Part shown: piece by piece, positions 1-6,150 of the stretch
Position numbering within the stretch: the stretch's first letter is position 1
How the letters are laid out: the number at the start of each line of letters is the position of its first letter
NCBI GenBank assembly: GCA_030667205.1
Contig: DAOUWH010000098.1
Span: forward strand, 1 to 6,388
Reading direction: 5' to 3'
Length of the DNA: 6,388 bases
Origin: Nitrospirota bacterium
Lineage (GTDB): Bacteria > Nitrospirota > Thermodesulfovibrionia > Thermodesulfovibrionales > JdFR-86
The notes under the pieces: generated by a model
What the model saw: only the letters and a program-made list of their open reading frames with translations
The model's database searches: none
Told to the model about the DNA's origin: nothing
Translations under genes and position numbers: made by a program

Positions 1-1789
1 TCCTCCCTCAAACTGGATTACCGGGGGACAGGACCAGGGCGTATACGTAAACGTAGGCAACAACATTAGCCGGACTGGGCAAATTTTTATTCAGGACGAG
101 CTCCTGCTTGAGGTCAGCGAGAACGACAAAGTAAAGGAATACTACCTTGAAAACACTTACCTCCATACGGGGAAGCCAGTCCCCGGCAAAATCGAAGGCA
201 ACTACACGCCCGGGTTTTACGTTAAAGACCTTGAGGAGGGGATAATCGTACCGCAATTCTATCATCTGCACCCCCTATGGTTTGCGATCTCAAACAGTCT
301 GTTAGGCGTACAAAATTCCACTTTTCCGCTATTCATCTTCAGCCTTGTTGCCATATTGCTGATCTACAGGCTGACGGGATTGGTCCTGGAAAGCCGAGAG
401 GCTGCGCTTATGAGCGCCGCGGTACTCGCGGCAAACCCCCTCCACGCGTATATGTCCAGGTTCCCCGTCACAGAAGTGACGGCTGGCATGTTCATGCTGG
501 GAGGGCTTTATTATTTCATCCGGGCCATGGGCCGGGAAAAGGGCCGGGCATTCTTCTGCCTGATGTCGGTACTGTCGCTCGGTTGTCTATTCTTCACAAG
601 GATATCGGGGCTCACATATATCCCTGTCCTCGTTTTACTGCTCCTTCTCATCAGGGCCAACGATGACAACAAGGCCCGCATGTCGGCGGCTACCGGTGCA
701 CTTATAGGCATGATCGTCTTCTATATGTACAGCGTTGTCCACGGGTATATATTTTCTTTCCCTTACGCGTTTGACATTTACAGAAGGGCTCTCGGCTTTG
801 ACATTTCTCTTCCCGGGGTCCTGCCCTTGTTCGCTACGTTCGGCGCGCTGGCAGCCACCGCTGTCTATCTGGTCGGCAGACACAGGGCCAAGGTGAGAGC
901 GTTAGTAGGGAGGATTGAACAAAAAAAGAAGCCTATCGTCATTGGGGTCATGATACTTATATTCCTGGCCCTCGCATACAAGGGTTACCGCTACGCATTT
1001 ACGGACAGCATTAGCGACCCGAGATGGCACTTGGCGGGCAACGGCATCAAGGCCCTGCGGTCCTACAACGTCGTTGTTCTGGCGATAATGATGACGCCTA
1101 TAGCCTTCCTTCTGTCGGTCCACGGGCTGTACAGGCTGCTGGCCCGAAGTGGCTCGGGTTACAGACATCTGTTAGTCGGAGCATTAGCTATCTACTTTTT
1201 TGTGGTATACACATATATCAACTATATGACACCCTATCTTTATTACTATGCCAGGTACCTGCTCAGCGAGGCCGTGCCACTTCTGACGGTGTGCCTTTCG
1301 GCAAGCCTGCTTTACATTATGCGAAAAGACCTGAAGGCCTTTGTTATTGTCATGTTCCTAATTTTAGGTCCATCAGTGTACATGTCCCTTGACGATGCCC
1401 GGGAGATCCCGACGGACAAGACGTACCTGGCCCTCGGGGAAATCGACTCGCTGTTTGAGGGGGACCCCATCATCTTCATGGACAAGAACATCGAGCCTCC
1501 GCCCGTTCACCTCATGGCACCCCTGAGGTTTACGTTCGGGCAGAAGGTCGTGCTGTTCGGCAAGGAAGACCTCGCATCTGAGGAGTTGGATAATATGTTC
1601 GGCTTTTTCCTCAACAGAGGCCACACGCTGTACCTGCTAAGCAATGACGGGGGGCTTGAAGGCAGGCACTTCAAAGCCATCGCAAGATTGCCCATTACCT
1701 CGGGGTTCCACTACGGGCACGCCGAGCTTGAGGTTTCCGTCTACGGGCAGCCCGCCGAGCCCCGGGAACTGACCGGTGGCGGGACATAG
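1..1789 (+). CDS. PMT/ArnT-like GT-C membrane glycosyltransferase, 5'-truncated by window edge
   Basis: The frame is open from the first base, so the real start lies upstream; 595 residues are visible and the stop is TAG at 1787-1789. The fragment begins in a soluble loop with the segment GGQDQGVYVNVG (about residues 7-18). That acidic DxGVYxxxG pattern occurs early in prokaryotic GT-C glycosyltransferases that use polyprenyl-phosphate sugars. It continues with roughly eleven hydrophobic spans between about residues 107 and 460. After the second span comes AYMSRFPVTE, an R-x-P-x-x-E loop typical of this superfamily. A soluble C-terminal tail of about 130 residues follows. The expected activity is transfer of a sugar from a lipid-linked donor on the outer face of the cytoplasmic membrane to a glycan, lipid or protein; the acceptor is unknown. 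An internal ATG at 356 is not credible as the start, because it would remove the conserved loop and first span. I am confident of the superfamily but not of the specific activity. Confidence 0.82.
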   Translation, partial: PPSNWITGGQDQGVYVNVGNNISRTGQIFIQDELLLEVSENDKVKEYYLENTYLHTGKPVPGKIEGNYTPGFYVKDLEEGIIVPQFYHLHPLWFAISNSLLGVQNSTFPLFIFSLVAILLIYRLTGLVLESREAALMSAAVLAANPLHAYMSRFPVTEVTAGMFMLGGLYYFIRAMGREKGRAFFCLMSVLSLGCLFFTRISGLTYIPVLVLLLLLIRANDDNKARMSAATGALIGMIVFYMYSVVHGYIFSFPYAFDIYRRALGFDISLPGVLPLFATFGALAATAVYLVGRHRAKVRALVGRIEQKKKPIVIGVMILIFLALAYKGYRYAFTDSISDPRWHLAGNGIKALRSYNVVVLAIMMTPIAFLLSVHGLYRLLARSGSGYRHLLVGALAIYFFVVYTYINYMTPYLYYYARYLLSEAVPLLTVCLSASLLYIMRKDLKAFVIVMFLILGPSVYMSLDDAREIPTDKTYLALGEIDSLFEGDPIIFMDKNIEPPPVHLMAPLRFTFGQKVVLFGKEDLASEELDNMFGFFLNRGHTLYLLSNDGGLEGRHFKAIARLPITSGFHYGHAELEVSVYGQPAEPRELTGGGT

Positions 1790-1861
1790 GAAAGCTCCTC
1801 CGGGCGATGGCGGTATTCCTCTTGCCGATGGGCATGGCCGGAGTCGTGGGATGGATGTAAA

Positions 1862-1916
1862 GGGAAGCCACCGGGCTTAGCCCCAAAAGGACTTCCCCTC
1901 GCGCGCCGCCTTTTTT
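1862..1916 (+). terminator. Probable Rho-independent terminator after the glycosyltransferase
   Basis: An outer stem of GGGAAG (1862-1867) with CTTCCC (1892-1897) can be extended by CC/GG across one bulged A. It encloses a small inner hairpin, GGGC-TTA-GCCC (1873-1883). A run of six T follows at 1911-1916. The T run is 13 bases after the stem, and a GC-rich gcgcgc stretch lies between, so the geometry is not classical. Its place between two co-directional units supports a terminator. The 239 bases between the stop at 1789 and the ATG at 2029 otherwise hold only the promoter and the tiny ORF described separately. Confidence 0.45.
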
Positions 1917-1918
1917 CA

Positions 1919-1947
1919 TTGACTTAAGCGGGGGGATGTTTTAAATT
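1919..1947 (+). promoter_or_regulatory. Candidate sigma70-type promoter for the radical SAM/UbiA operon
   Basis: TTGACT (1919-1924, 5/6 to the -35 consensus), a 17-base spacer and TAAATT (1942-1947, 4/6 to the -10 consensus) lie just after the T run of the preceding terminator. Transcription would start near 1954, giving a leader of about 75 bases before the radical SAM start at 2029. If this promoter is the one used, the TTG-started ORF at 1946 would not be on the transcript; the two interpretations compete. Confidence 0.4.
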
Positions 1948-2032
1948 GAAATACAAAGACGCAGGGGAGATTACTTCCTGTAACAATCTTTTGAATATTC
2001 TAATGAAAAAGCAGAAGGGGATCTGGACATGA
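1946..2032 (+). CDS. Possible 28-residue peptide overlapping the radical SAM start
   Basis: A TTG codon at 1946 opens a 28-codon frame ending in TGA at 2030-2032, sharing ATGA with the ATG of the radical SAM gene. A G-rich GGGGGA (1930-1935) sits about ten bases upstream and could act as a ribosome-binding site. The product would be small and basic at its C-terminal end (residues 20-28 read MKKQKGIWT), with one Cys near its middle. An internal ATG at 2003 gives the same nine-residue ending. Short ORFs ahead of radical SAM genes are sometimes RiPP precursors or coupling leaders, but this one resembles no precursor family I recognise. The overlapping -10 element argues against it. Confidence 0.2.
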   Translation: MKYKDAGEITSCNNLLNILMKKQKGIWT

Positions 2033-3255
2033 GCAGTGAGGGTGTTCTGCTGGGTGAGACGAGAGCGCTTGATCCTGAAACCAGACAACCCTGTCCAGCC
2101 CGAATCGTGGAGAGGAACGGCGCTGTCTTTTTTGATAAGGCCCTTTCCTCTGGCAAAACACGGAGTGCTTTGGTCGAGCCTGATGCCGATTTCTATAGGC
2201 GGTTCGCCTATACTGAGCTGGCAGGCAAGCACCGCATCGTGAACCACTATTTCTATACAACCTCTCGATGCAACCTGAAGTGTCCTGTCTGCTATGAAGG
2301 GATGAGAGATGTTGAGGAACCATCTCTGGAAACGCTGTGCGCCCAATTGCCCAAAAAGCGCGGGGCCCGTGTTGAACTATGCGGTGCCGAGCCAACATGT
2401 CGGGACGATCTTCCCGAACTCATTCGGGCTGTGAACAAGAGACATACGGCCATCTTGATAACCAACGGCCTTAAGCTCGCTGACATGAAGTACTTACGTA
2501 GTCTCCAAGAGGCAGGACTGGACTACGTGATCCTCTCCATGAACGGGTTAAATGACGATGTATTTCGCCGCACCAATGGCCAGGCGTTGCTGGATATCAA
2601 GCTAAAGGCGTTGGATAACCTGGAGCAGCTCGGCATGTCCCTTTTTCTCTCGGCAACGATTACCAGGGGCCTCAACGAAGACCAGATCGGACCGTTGCTC
2701 GAGCTCGAGAAGCAGAAAAAGTGTATCCTCCAAGTGCGCTTTCGCAGCATGGTGGAGGTGGGCCGCCACATCGAGGGCGGCCAGTACTATATGAGCGAGC
2801 TTATAAAACTAATCTGTCAGCGGGGAGGCATTGATTATGACCTTTGGCTAAAGCAGCAGGACTTCTATGATCACCTGGGTCGCACGCTCGGCTTGGACCA
2901 CATACGGCCCCGTCTCTGCGCAATGCGAGCTGACCTGGATTTAGACCTCGTGCCCTTTGAGTCGGATCGTAACTGGCAGGCGTGGAATGAGGCGCTTTTC
3001 AAAAAACCTCGTCTAATTGCTAAACTGATACATAACTATGGGATTCATTACACTTTCCGCTACGTGCTGGATTTATTGGATCGCCGCAAATATACCTATA
3101 CCCGTCACCCTACCTTTCGGCGCATCGGTGTACGGGTCTGGCCTAACCTGGATACGATAGACTTAAACTTCGACCGGAAGCGCTGCACAGCCGTTTACCG
3201 CCGAGACGGCAAGGTACAACCTTTTTGTCTGGCCAATATTCTAAATAACACTTGA
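2029..3255 (+). CDS. Radical SAM enzyme, MJ0619/Tes-like group
   Basis: The 408-residue protein starts at an ATG with AAGGGG eight bases upstream. It carries C81-x3-C85-x2-C88 in the context SRCNLKCPVCYE, which binds the SAM-cleaving [4Fe-4S] cluster. LCGAEPT (about residues 123-129) stands in the place of the usual GGEP motif, and LITNG and VILSMNG follow on later strands of the partial TIM barrel. A segment reading FRSMVEVGRH follows the barrel strands. About 75 residues before the Cys motif contain PARIVERNGAVFFDK, which resembles the N-terminal domain of the archaeal MJ0619/tetraether-lipid-synthase-like family; the paired Cys residues usual there are mostly absent. Several C-terminal Cys (LCAMRAD, KRCTAV, PFCLAN) might hold an auxiliary cluster. 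The following prenyltransferase gene begins at its stop codon, so the two products likely act together, possibly on an isoprenoid or lipid. Radical SAM membership is near certain; subgroup and substrate are inference. Confidence 0.88.
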   Translation: MSSEGVLLGETRALDPETRQPCPARIVERNGAVFFDKALSSGKTRSALVEPDADFYRRFAYTELAGKHRIVNHYFYTTSRCNLKCPVCYEGMRDVEEPSLETLCAQLPKKRGARVELCGAEPTCRDDLPELIRAVNKRHTAILITNGLKLADMKYLRSLQEAGLDYVILSMNGLNDDVFRRTNGQALLDIKLKALDNLEQLGMSLFLSATITRGLNEDQIGPLLELEKQKKCILQVRFRSMVEVGRHIEGGQYYMSELIKLICQRGGIDYDLWLKQQDFYDHLGRTLGLDHIRPRLCAMRADLDLDLVPFESDRNWQAWNEALFKKPRLIAKLIHNYGIHYTFRYVLDLLDRRKYTYTRHPTFRRIGVRVWPNLDTIDLNFDRKRCTAVYRRDGKVQPFCLANILNNT

Positions 3256-3257
3256 GC

Positions 3258-4109
3258 ATGCCGGGCGTAACACCATATATCAGCCTACGATACAGCATAC
3301 GACTTGTGCGTATACAGGAGTGGTTGGATAAGCTTCTTCACCTGGCAGGCTCAGCATTCCTGCTGTGGTTCTACTCGGGTCGCATCGGTGTTGATATGAC
3401 TGGATTCATGGCTTATTTAGCCGCCGTAGTTTGCCTCCTAATGGGCGGCTACACAATGAATGACGCGGCTGACTTACCCCAAGACATGGCAGCCGGTCGC
3501 GAGAACATGCCGCAACGGAAACACAGCTTTACAATATCCCTCGCTGCACTTACGACCGGTCTGATCCTAATTTATGCGATCACGAATGAGATGTTGCCAC
3601 GTGTGATAACAGCAGCAACTATACTGATCGGTATAGAGTATTCTCTGCCGCCGATGCGGTTCAAAGAACGTGGAATATGGGGTTTAATCGTTGGTTCTGT
3701 AACACAGAAACCGGCGATATTCCTGATTTTCGTCGCGATTATTAGTGTGTGGAACTGGCTGAGCGCAGTCCTGACGGTTTGGCTATTCTGTGGCGGTATG
3801 CTGGGCATGCTGGGTCATCAGATATTAGATTACCACAACGATGTTACAAGCGGAGTGCGTACGTTTGTTGTCCGACATGGGCCACGTTTGGCACTCATGC
3901 TCTCCATGGTTTGCGCTACGCTCATTATCATGACAATCATGGCGCCGCTTATATTTGTTCCCTTCTCAGAGGCTTTGCCCGTCATGAGCCTGCTTGCTGC
4001 TTTCTCGTCTGTTTATTTGGGAAAGGGCTTGCGTTCGATAAGGAAGATTCGTGAGGTAGTGACTTTTCAGGGCAGGGCTTTGGGGGGGCAGGTCAGCCAC
4101 ATCAAATAA
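3258..4109 (+). CDS. UbiA-family membrane prenyltransferase
   Basis: From ATG 3258 this gives 283 residues, the usual length for UbiA proteins. The first Asp-rich motif is N68-D-A-A-D-L-P-Q-D76, an NDxxDxxxD. The second is D191-Y-H-N-D195 followed by VTSGVRT. YSLPPMRFKERG begins at Y128, a match to the conserved cytoplasmic loop of the family. These motifs bind Mg2+ and a prenyl diphosphate. The rest is about eight to nine hydrophobic helices. The enzyme would transfer an isoprenoid chain onto an aromatic ring, glycerol-phosphate lipid, haem or sugar acceptor; the acceptor is not readable. A TTG at 3252 overlaps the upstream TGA (TTGA) and would add two residues. Neither start has a clear Shine-Dalgarno, so translational coupling to the radical SAM gene is likely. 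A G7 run at 4082-4088 lies close to the end, so the last few residues are sensitive to indel error. Codon choice is less GC-rich than in the flanking genes. Confidence 0.9.
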   Translation: MPGVTPYISLRYSIRLVRIQEWLDKLLHLAGSAFLLWFYSGRIGVDMTGFMAYLAAVVCLLMGGYTMNDAADLPQDMAAGRENMPQRKHSFTISLAALTTGLILIYAITNEMLPRVITAATILIGIEYSLPPMRFKERGIWGLIVGSVTQKPAIFLIFVAIISVWNWLSAVLTVWLFCGGMLGMLGHQILDYHNDVTSGVRTFVVRHGPRLALMLSMVCATLIIMTIMAPLIFVPFSEALPVMSLLAAFSSVYLGKGLRSIRKIREVVTFQGRALGGQVSHIK

Positions 4110-4153
4110 GAACTGGACTTGACGGAGTAAGTTTCTCGGAGTTATCCGCAATC

Positions 4154-4169
4154 TTTGGGGAGCCTCAAA
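4154..4169 (+). terminator. Weak hairpin after the UbiA gene
   Basis: TTTGGG and CTCAAA can pair around a GAGC loop, including one G-T pair, 45 bases after the stop codon. The sequence that follows (TTACGTCTTTG) is only moderately T-rich. It is the only hairpin seen directly behind the operon, but it is weak as an intrinsic terminator. Confidence 0.22.
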
Positions 4170-4179
4170 TTACGTCTTT

Positions 4180-4327
4180 GTAGGTGTAAGCCGCAAAATC
4201 CCCCTGCGTGTTACAGAGTGCAGCCGATAAAAAATTAAGAACCCCTTACCCCTCCCACCTCACCATCTCGTCCGTCTCCACTCGTGCGGAGTCGAGCTTG
4301 TTAACGTGGGACCCGGCATTGGGGTAG
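4180..4327. repeat. Direct repeat copy 1 (left of catalase unit)
   Basis: About 148 bases align with 6228-6378 in the same orientation. The left edge begins at gtaggtg and the right edge ends at ggggtag; beyond 4327 the two copies share nothing. Bases 4200-4241 are identical in both copies over 42 positions, including an imperfect hairpin CTGC...GCAG (4204-4223) followed by an A-rich stretch. The right half is the minus-strand 3' coding end listed separately and is clearly more diverged. The repeats flank the catalase transcription unit. Confidence 0.85.
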
Positions 4328-4329
4328 AT
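4246..4329 (-). pseudogene. Remnant C-terminal end of a gene paralogous to the one at 6297
   Basis: Read on the minus strand, 27 codons end in TAA (4248-4246). The peptide starts YPNAGSHVNK and ends VRWEG. Over 26 aligned residues, 17 match the C-terminus of the minus-strand gene at the right edge of the window (YPDAGSHMNK...MWEG). Just upstream in this frame (4332-4330) there is a TAG stop, and similarity ends at 4327, so the rest of the gene is missing and only its tail survives. The break falls immediately outside the catalase promoter. I do not recognise the protein family. Confidence 0.6.
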
Positions 4330-4350
4330 CTATACTTATCACACGCGGCA

Positions 4351-4378
4351 TTGACAATACCTCCCGATGTGCTAAATT
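4351..4378 (+). promoter_or_regulatory. Promoter of the catalase unit
   Basis: A perfect -35 TTGACA (4351-4356), a 16-base spacer and TAAATT (4373-4378, 4/6) predict transcription starting near 4385, shortly before the PerR box. A second, weaker arrangement is TTGATT (4401-4406) with a 17-base spacer and TATAGA (4424-4429); in that case the PerR box would cover the -35 element. Either layout lets a repressor bound at 4396-4410 block the catalase transcript. Confidence 0.55.
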
Positions 4379-4395
4379 TTAACTTAATGGAGTGA

Positions 4396-4410
4396 TTATA
4401 TTGATTATAA
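4396..4410. promoter_or_regulatory. PerR box (peroxide-responsive operator)
   Basis: TTATATTGATTATAA matches 13 of the 14 defined positions of the PerR consensus TTATAATnATTATAA, the only mismatch being T for A at position 6. PerR is a Fur-family metal-dependent repressor whose oxidation by H2O2 releases it from DNA, and catalase genes are among its best-known targets. The site lies about 200 bases upstream of the catalase start, just after the predicted transcription start. No regulator gene is in this window. Confidence 0.75.
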
Positions 4411-4453
4411 GGAAGTATAAAGTTATAGAGACCATCTGTAAGGAGGAAAAGCC

Positions 4454-4489
4454 ATGAAAAATAAAACATATAGAAAGGAGGCAGTATGA
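4454..4489 (+). CDS. 11-residue leader peptide ORF upstream of catalase
   Basis: ATG 4454 follows a near-perfect Shine-Dalgarno TAAGGAGG (4439-4446) at a seven-base distance. The frame reads MKNKTYRKEAV and stops at TGA 4487-4489. Its last codons contain the Shine-Dalgarno of the next small ORF, and its stop overlaps that ORF's ATG (ATGA), the arrangement of translationally coupled genes. The peptide is basic and has no recognisable domain. A role as a leader controlling downstream translation is inference; the ribosome-binding site is the best in the window. Confidence 0.4.
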   Translation: MKNKTYRKEAV

Positions 4490-4572
4490 ACTCCGAGGTA
4501 GATGAAATTTCCATAGAGCCTGCTGGTAGAAGAGTAGGGGCTTATGCCGTAGGGCATCCGGCTATTAGATGA
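4486..4572 (+). CDS. 28-residue small ORF between the leader and catalase
   Basis: ATG 4486 is preceded by AAAGGAGG (4474-4481) four bases away and overlaps the stop of the 11-codon leader. The product begins MNSEVDEISIEPAG and ends AVGHPAIR, with an acidic first half and a neutral-to-basic second half; no signal peptide or membrane span is evident. It stops at TGA 4570-4572, 36 bases before the first catalase ATG and in the same reading frame as catalase. It may be a genuine small protein, a coupling leader, or the broken 5' end of a longer gene. I do not recognise it. Confidence 0.42.
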   Translation: MNSEVDEISIEPAGRRVGAYAVGHPAIR

Positions 4573-4608
4573 CGCAAAAATGAGAGAAGACATCAAGGAA
4601 AGGAGTTT

Positions 4609-6126
4609 ATGATGGCAGAGGACAAAAAGAAACTGACGACTGGTTTTGGCAAGCCGGTCGAGGATGACCAGAACTCCATGACTGCCGGCTGGCCGGGGCC
4701 AGTGCTGATGCAGGACGTCCATCTTGTGGACAAGCTGGCCCATTTCGACCGCGAGCGCATCCCCGAACGCGTCGTGCACGCCAAGGGGGCCGGTGCCTAC
4801 GGCTACTTCGAGGTCACGGCCGACGTTACGAAGTACACAAAGGCCAAGTTCCTCTCCGAGGTGGGCAAGCGCACCGACCTGTTCGTGCGCTTCTCCACCG
4901 TGGGCGGCGAGAAGGGCTCGGCCGACGCAGAGCGCGACCCCCGGGGCTTTGCGGTGAAGTTCTACACCGAAGAGGGCAACTACGACATGACGGGCAACAA
5001 TACCCCCGTCTTCTTCATCCGCGACCCGCTGAAGTTCCCCGACTTCATACACACCCAGAAAAGGAACCCTGCGACGAACCTCAAGGACGCCGACATGTTC
5101 TGGGACTTCTTATCCCTTACGCCGGAGTCCATCCACCAGGTGACAATACTCTTTTCCGACAGCGGCACGCCCAGGACCTTCCGCAACATGAACGGCTACA
5201 GCAGCCATACATTCAAGTGGTACAACGAAAAGGGCGAGCACTTCTGGGTGCAGTACCACTTCAAGACCGAGCAGGGCATCCAGAACCTCACGCGCGAAGA
5301 GGCCGATGTCATGAAAAGCAAGGACCCCGACCACGCCACGCGCGACCTGTACGAGGCCATAGAGCGGGGAGAGCACCCGTCATGGAGGCTCGAGATGCAG
5401 ATAATGACACCGGAGCAGGCCGAGAGCTACCGCTTCGACCCCTTCGACATCACCAAGGTATGGCCACACGCCGACTTCCCCCCCATAACGGTAGGCCGCA
5501 TGGTGCTCAACCGCAATCCGGAAAACTACTTCGCCGAGGTGGAGCAGTCGGCCTTCTCGCCTGGCAACCTCGTTCCGGGCATCGCGGCCTCTCCTGACAA
5601 AATGCTTCAGGCGCGCCTCTTCAGCTACCACGACACCCATCTCCACCGCCTGGGACCCAACTACCACCTGCTGCCGGTAAACTCGACTAAAGGTTGCCCA
5701 ATGAATAGTTACCAGCGTGACGGGTTCATGCGCTTTGACTCAAACGGCGGCGGCGGCCCTAACTACTACCCCAACAGCTTTGGCGGCCCCGAGCCGGAGC
5801 CCAAGGCGGCCGAGCCCGCCTTCGAGGTCTCGGGCAAAGCTATGCGCCAGCCGTACAACCATCCAAACGACGATTTCGTGCAGGCCGGGGACCTGTACCG
5901 CAAGGTGATGACCGATGCGAACAGGGAAAACCTGAGAGGGAACATCGTCTCCCACTTGGGAGGGGCGCAGAAGCGCATCCAGCTTCGCCAGACGGCTATC
6001 TTCTACAAGGCCGACCCCGATTACGGTCGCCGTGTGGCCGAGGGGCTCAGATTGGATGTGAAAGAAGTTGAGAGACTTTCGGCTATGTCTGCAGAAGAGA
6101 GAGCTAAAGCTACCGCTACGGACTGA
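4609..6126 (+). CDS. katA: Haem catalase, small-subunit (clade 3) type
   Basis: This cytoplasmic enzyme dismutates H2O2 to water and oxygen. The 505-residue length is that of small-subunit catalases without the C-terminal flavodoxin-like domain of KatE/HPII. The active-site signature FDRERIPERVVHAKGAG (about 46-62) contains the catalytic His57. GNNTPVFFIRD provides the distal Asn (N130). RLFSYHDTH (336-344) contains the proximal haem ligand Tyr340. No key residue is missing and no signal peptide is seen. Two adjacent ATGs compete: 4609 pairs with AAGGA at 4595-4599, while 4612 is six bases from the stronger AAAGGAG ending at 4605, so the true protein may begin one residue later. It is preceded by two tiny ORFs and a PerR box and followed by its own terminator, so it is probably a peroxide-induced unit. 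Its sequence is markedly GC-rich, unlike the UbiA gene. Confidence 0.97.
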   Translation: MMAEDKKKLTTGFGKPVEDDQNSMTAGWPGPVLMQDVHLVDKLAHFDRERIPERVVHAKGAGAYGYFEVTADVTKYTKAKFLSEVGKRTDLFVRFSTVGGEKGSADAERDPRGFAVKFYTEEGNYDMTGNNTPVFFIRDPLKFPDFIHTQKRNPATNLKDADMFWDFLSLTPESIHQVTILFSDSGTPRTFRNMNGYSSHTFKWYNEKGEHFWVQYHFKTEQGIQNLTREEADVMKSKDPDHATRDLYEAIERGEHPSWRLEMQIMTPEQAESYRFDPFDITKVWPHADFPPITVGRMVLNRNPENYFAEVEQSAFSPGNLVPGIAASPDKMLQARLFSYHDTHLHRLGPNYHLLPVNSTKGCPMNSYQRDGFMRFDSNGGGGPNYYPNSFGGPEPEPKAAEPAFEVSGKAMRQPYNHPNDDFVQAGDLYRKVMTDANRENLRGNIVSHLGGAQKRIQLRQTAIFYKADPDYGRRVAEGLRLDVKEVERLSAMSAEERAKATATD

Positions 6127-6150
6127 GCAAATTTGGCTTATCCGGCATAA

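Noticed and set aside
1807..1860. A 17-residue hydrophobic ORF after the glycosyltransferase (begins MAVFLLPMGMAG)
   Set aside because: No convincing Shine-Dalgarno and it ends at the terminator stem. It faintly resembles a membrane-anchor tail but lacks the sorting motif and positive end, so it is probably chance.
1924..2346. A 140-codon minus-strand frame over the radical SAM start
   Set aside because: It runs through the promoter and antisense to the radical SAM N-terminus; there is no family resemblance and no plausible ribosome-binding site was evident.
4082..4088. G7 run near the end of the UbiA gene as a phase-variation switch
   Set aside because: It lies within the last ten or so codons, where slippage would change only the tail; it is more a possible sequencing-error site than a switch.
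4200..4241. The 42-base identical block as an integron attC site or CRISPR repeat
   Set aside because: The paired core sites of attC are not conserved between the copies, and there are only two copies, 2 kb apart, with no spacer array.
4570..4572. TGA as a selenocysteine codon joining the small ORF to catalase
   Set aside because: No SECIS-like hairpin is apparent just after it, catalases are not selenoproteins, and catalase has its own start and ribosome site.
4423..5052. A 209-codon minus-strand open frame across the catalase promoter and 5' end
   Set aside because: It is antisense to unmistakable catalase sequence, has no recognisable motif, and reflects the GC-rich codon bias of catalase on the opposite strand.
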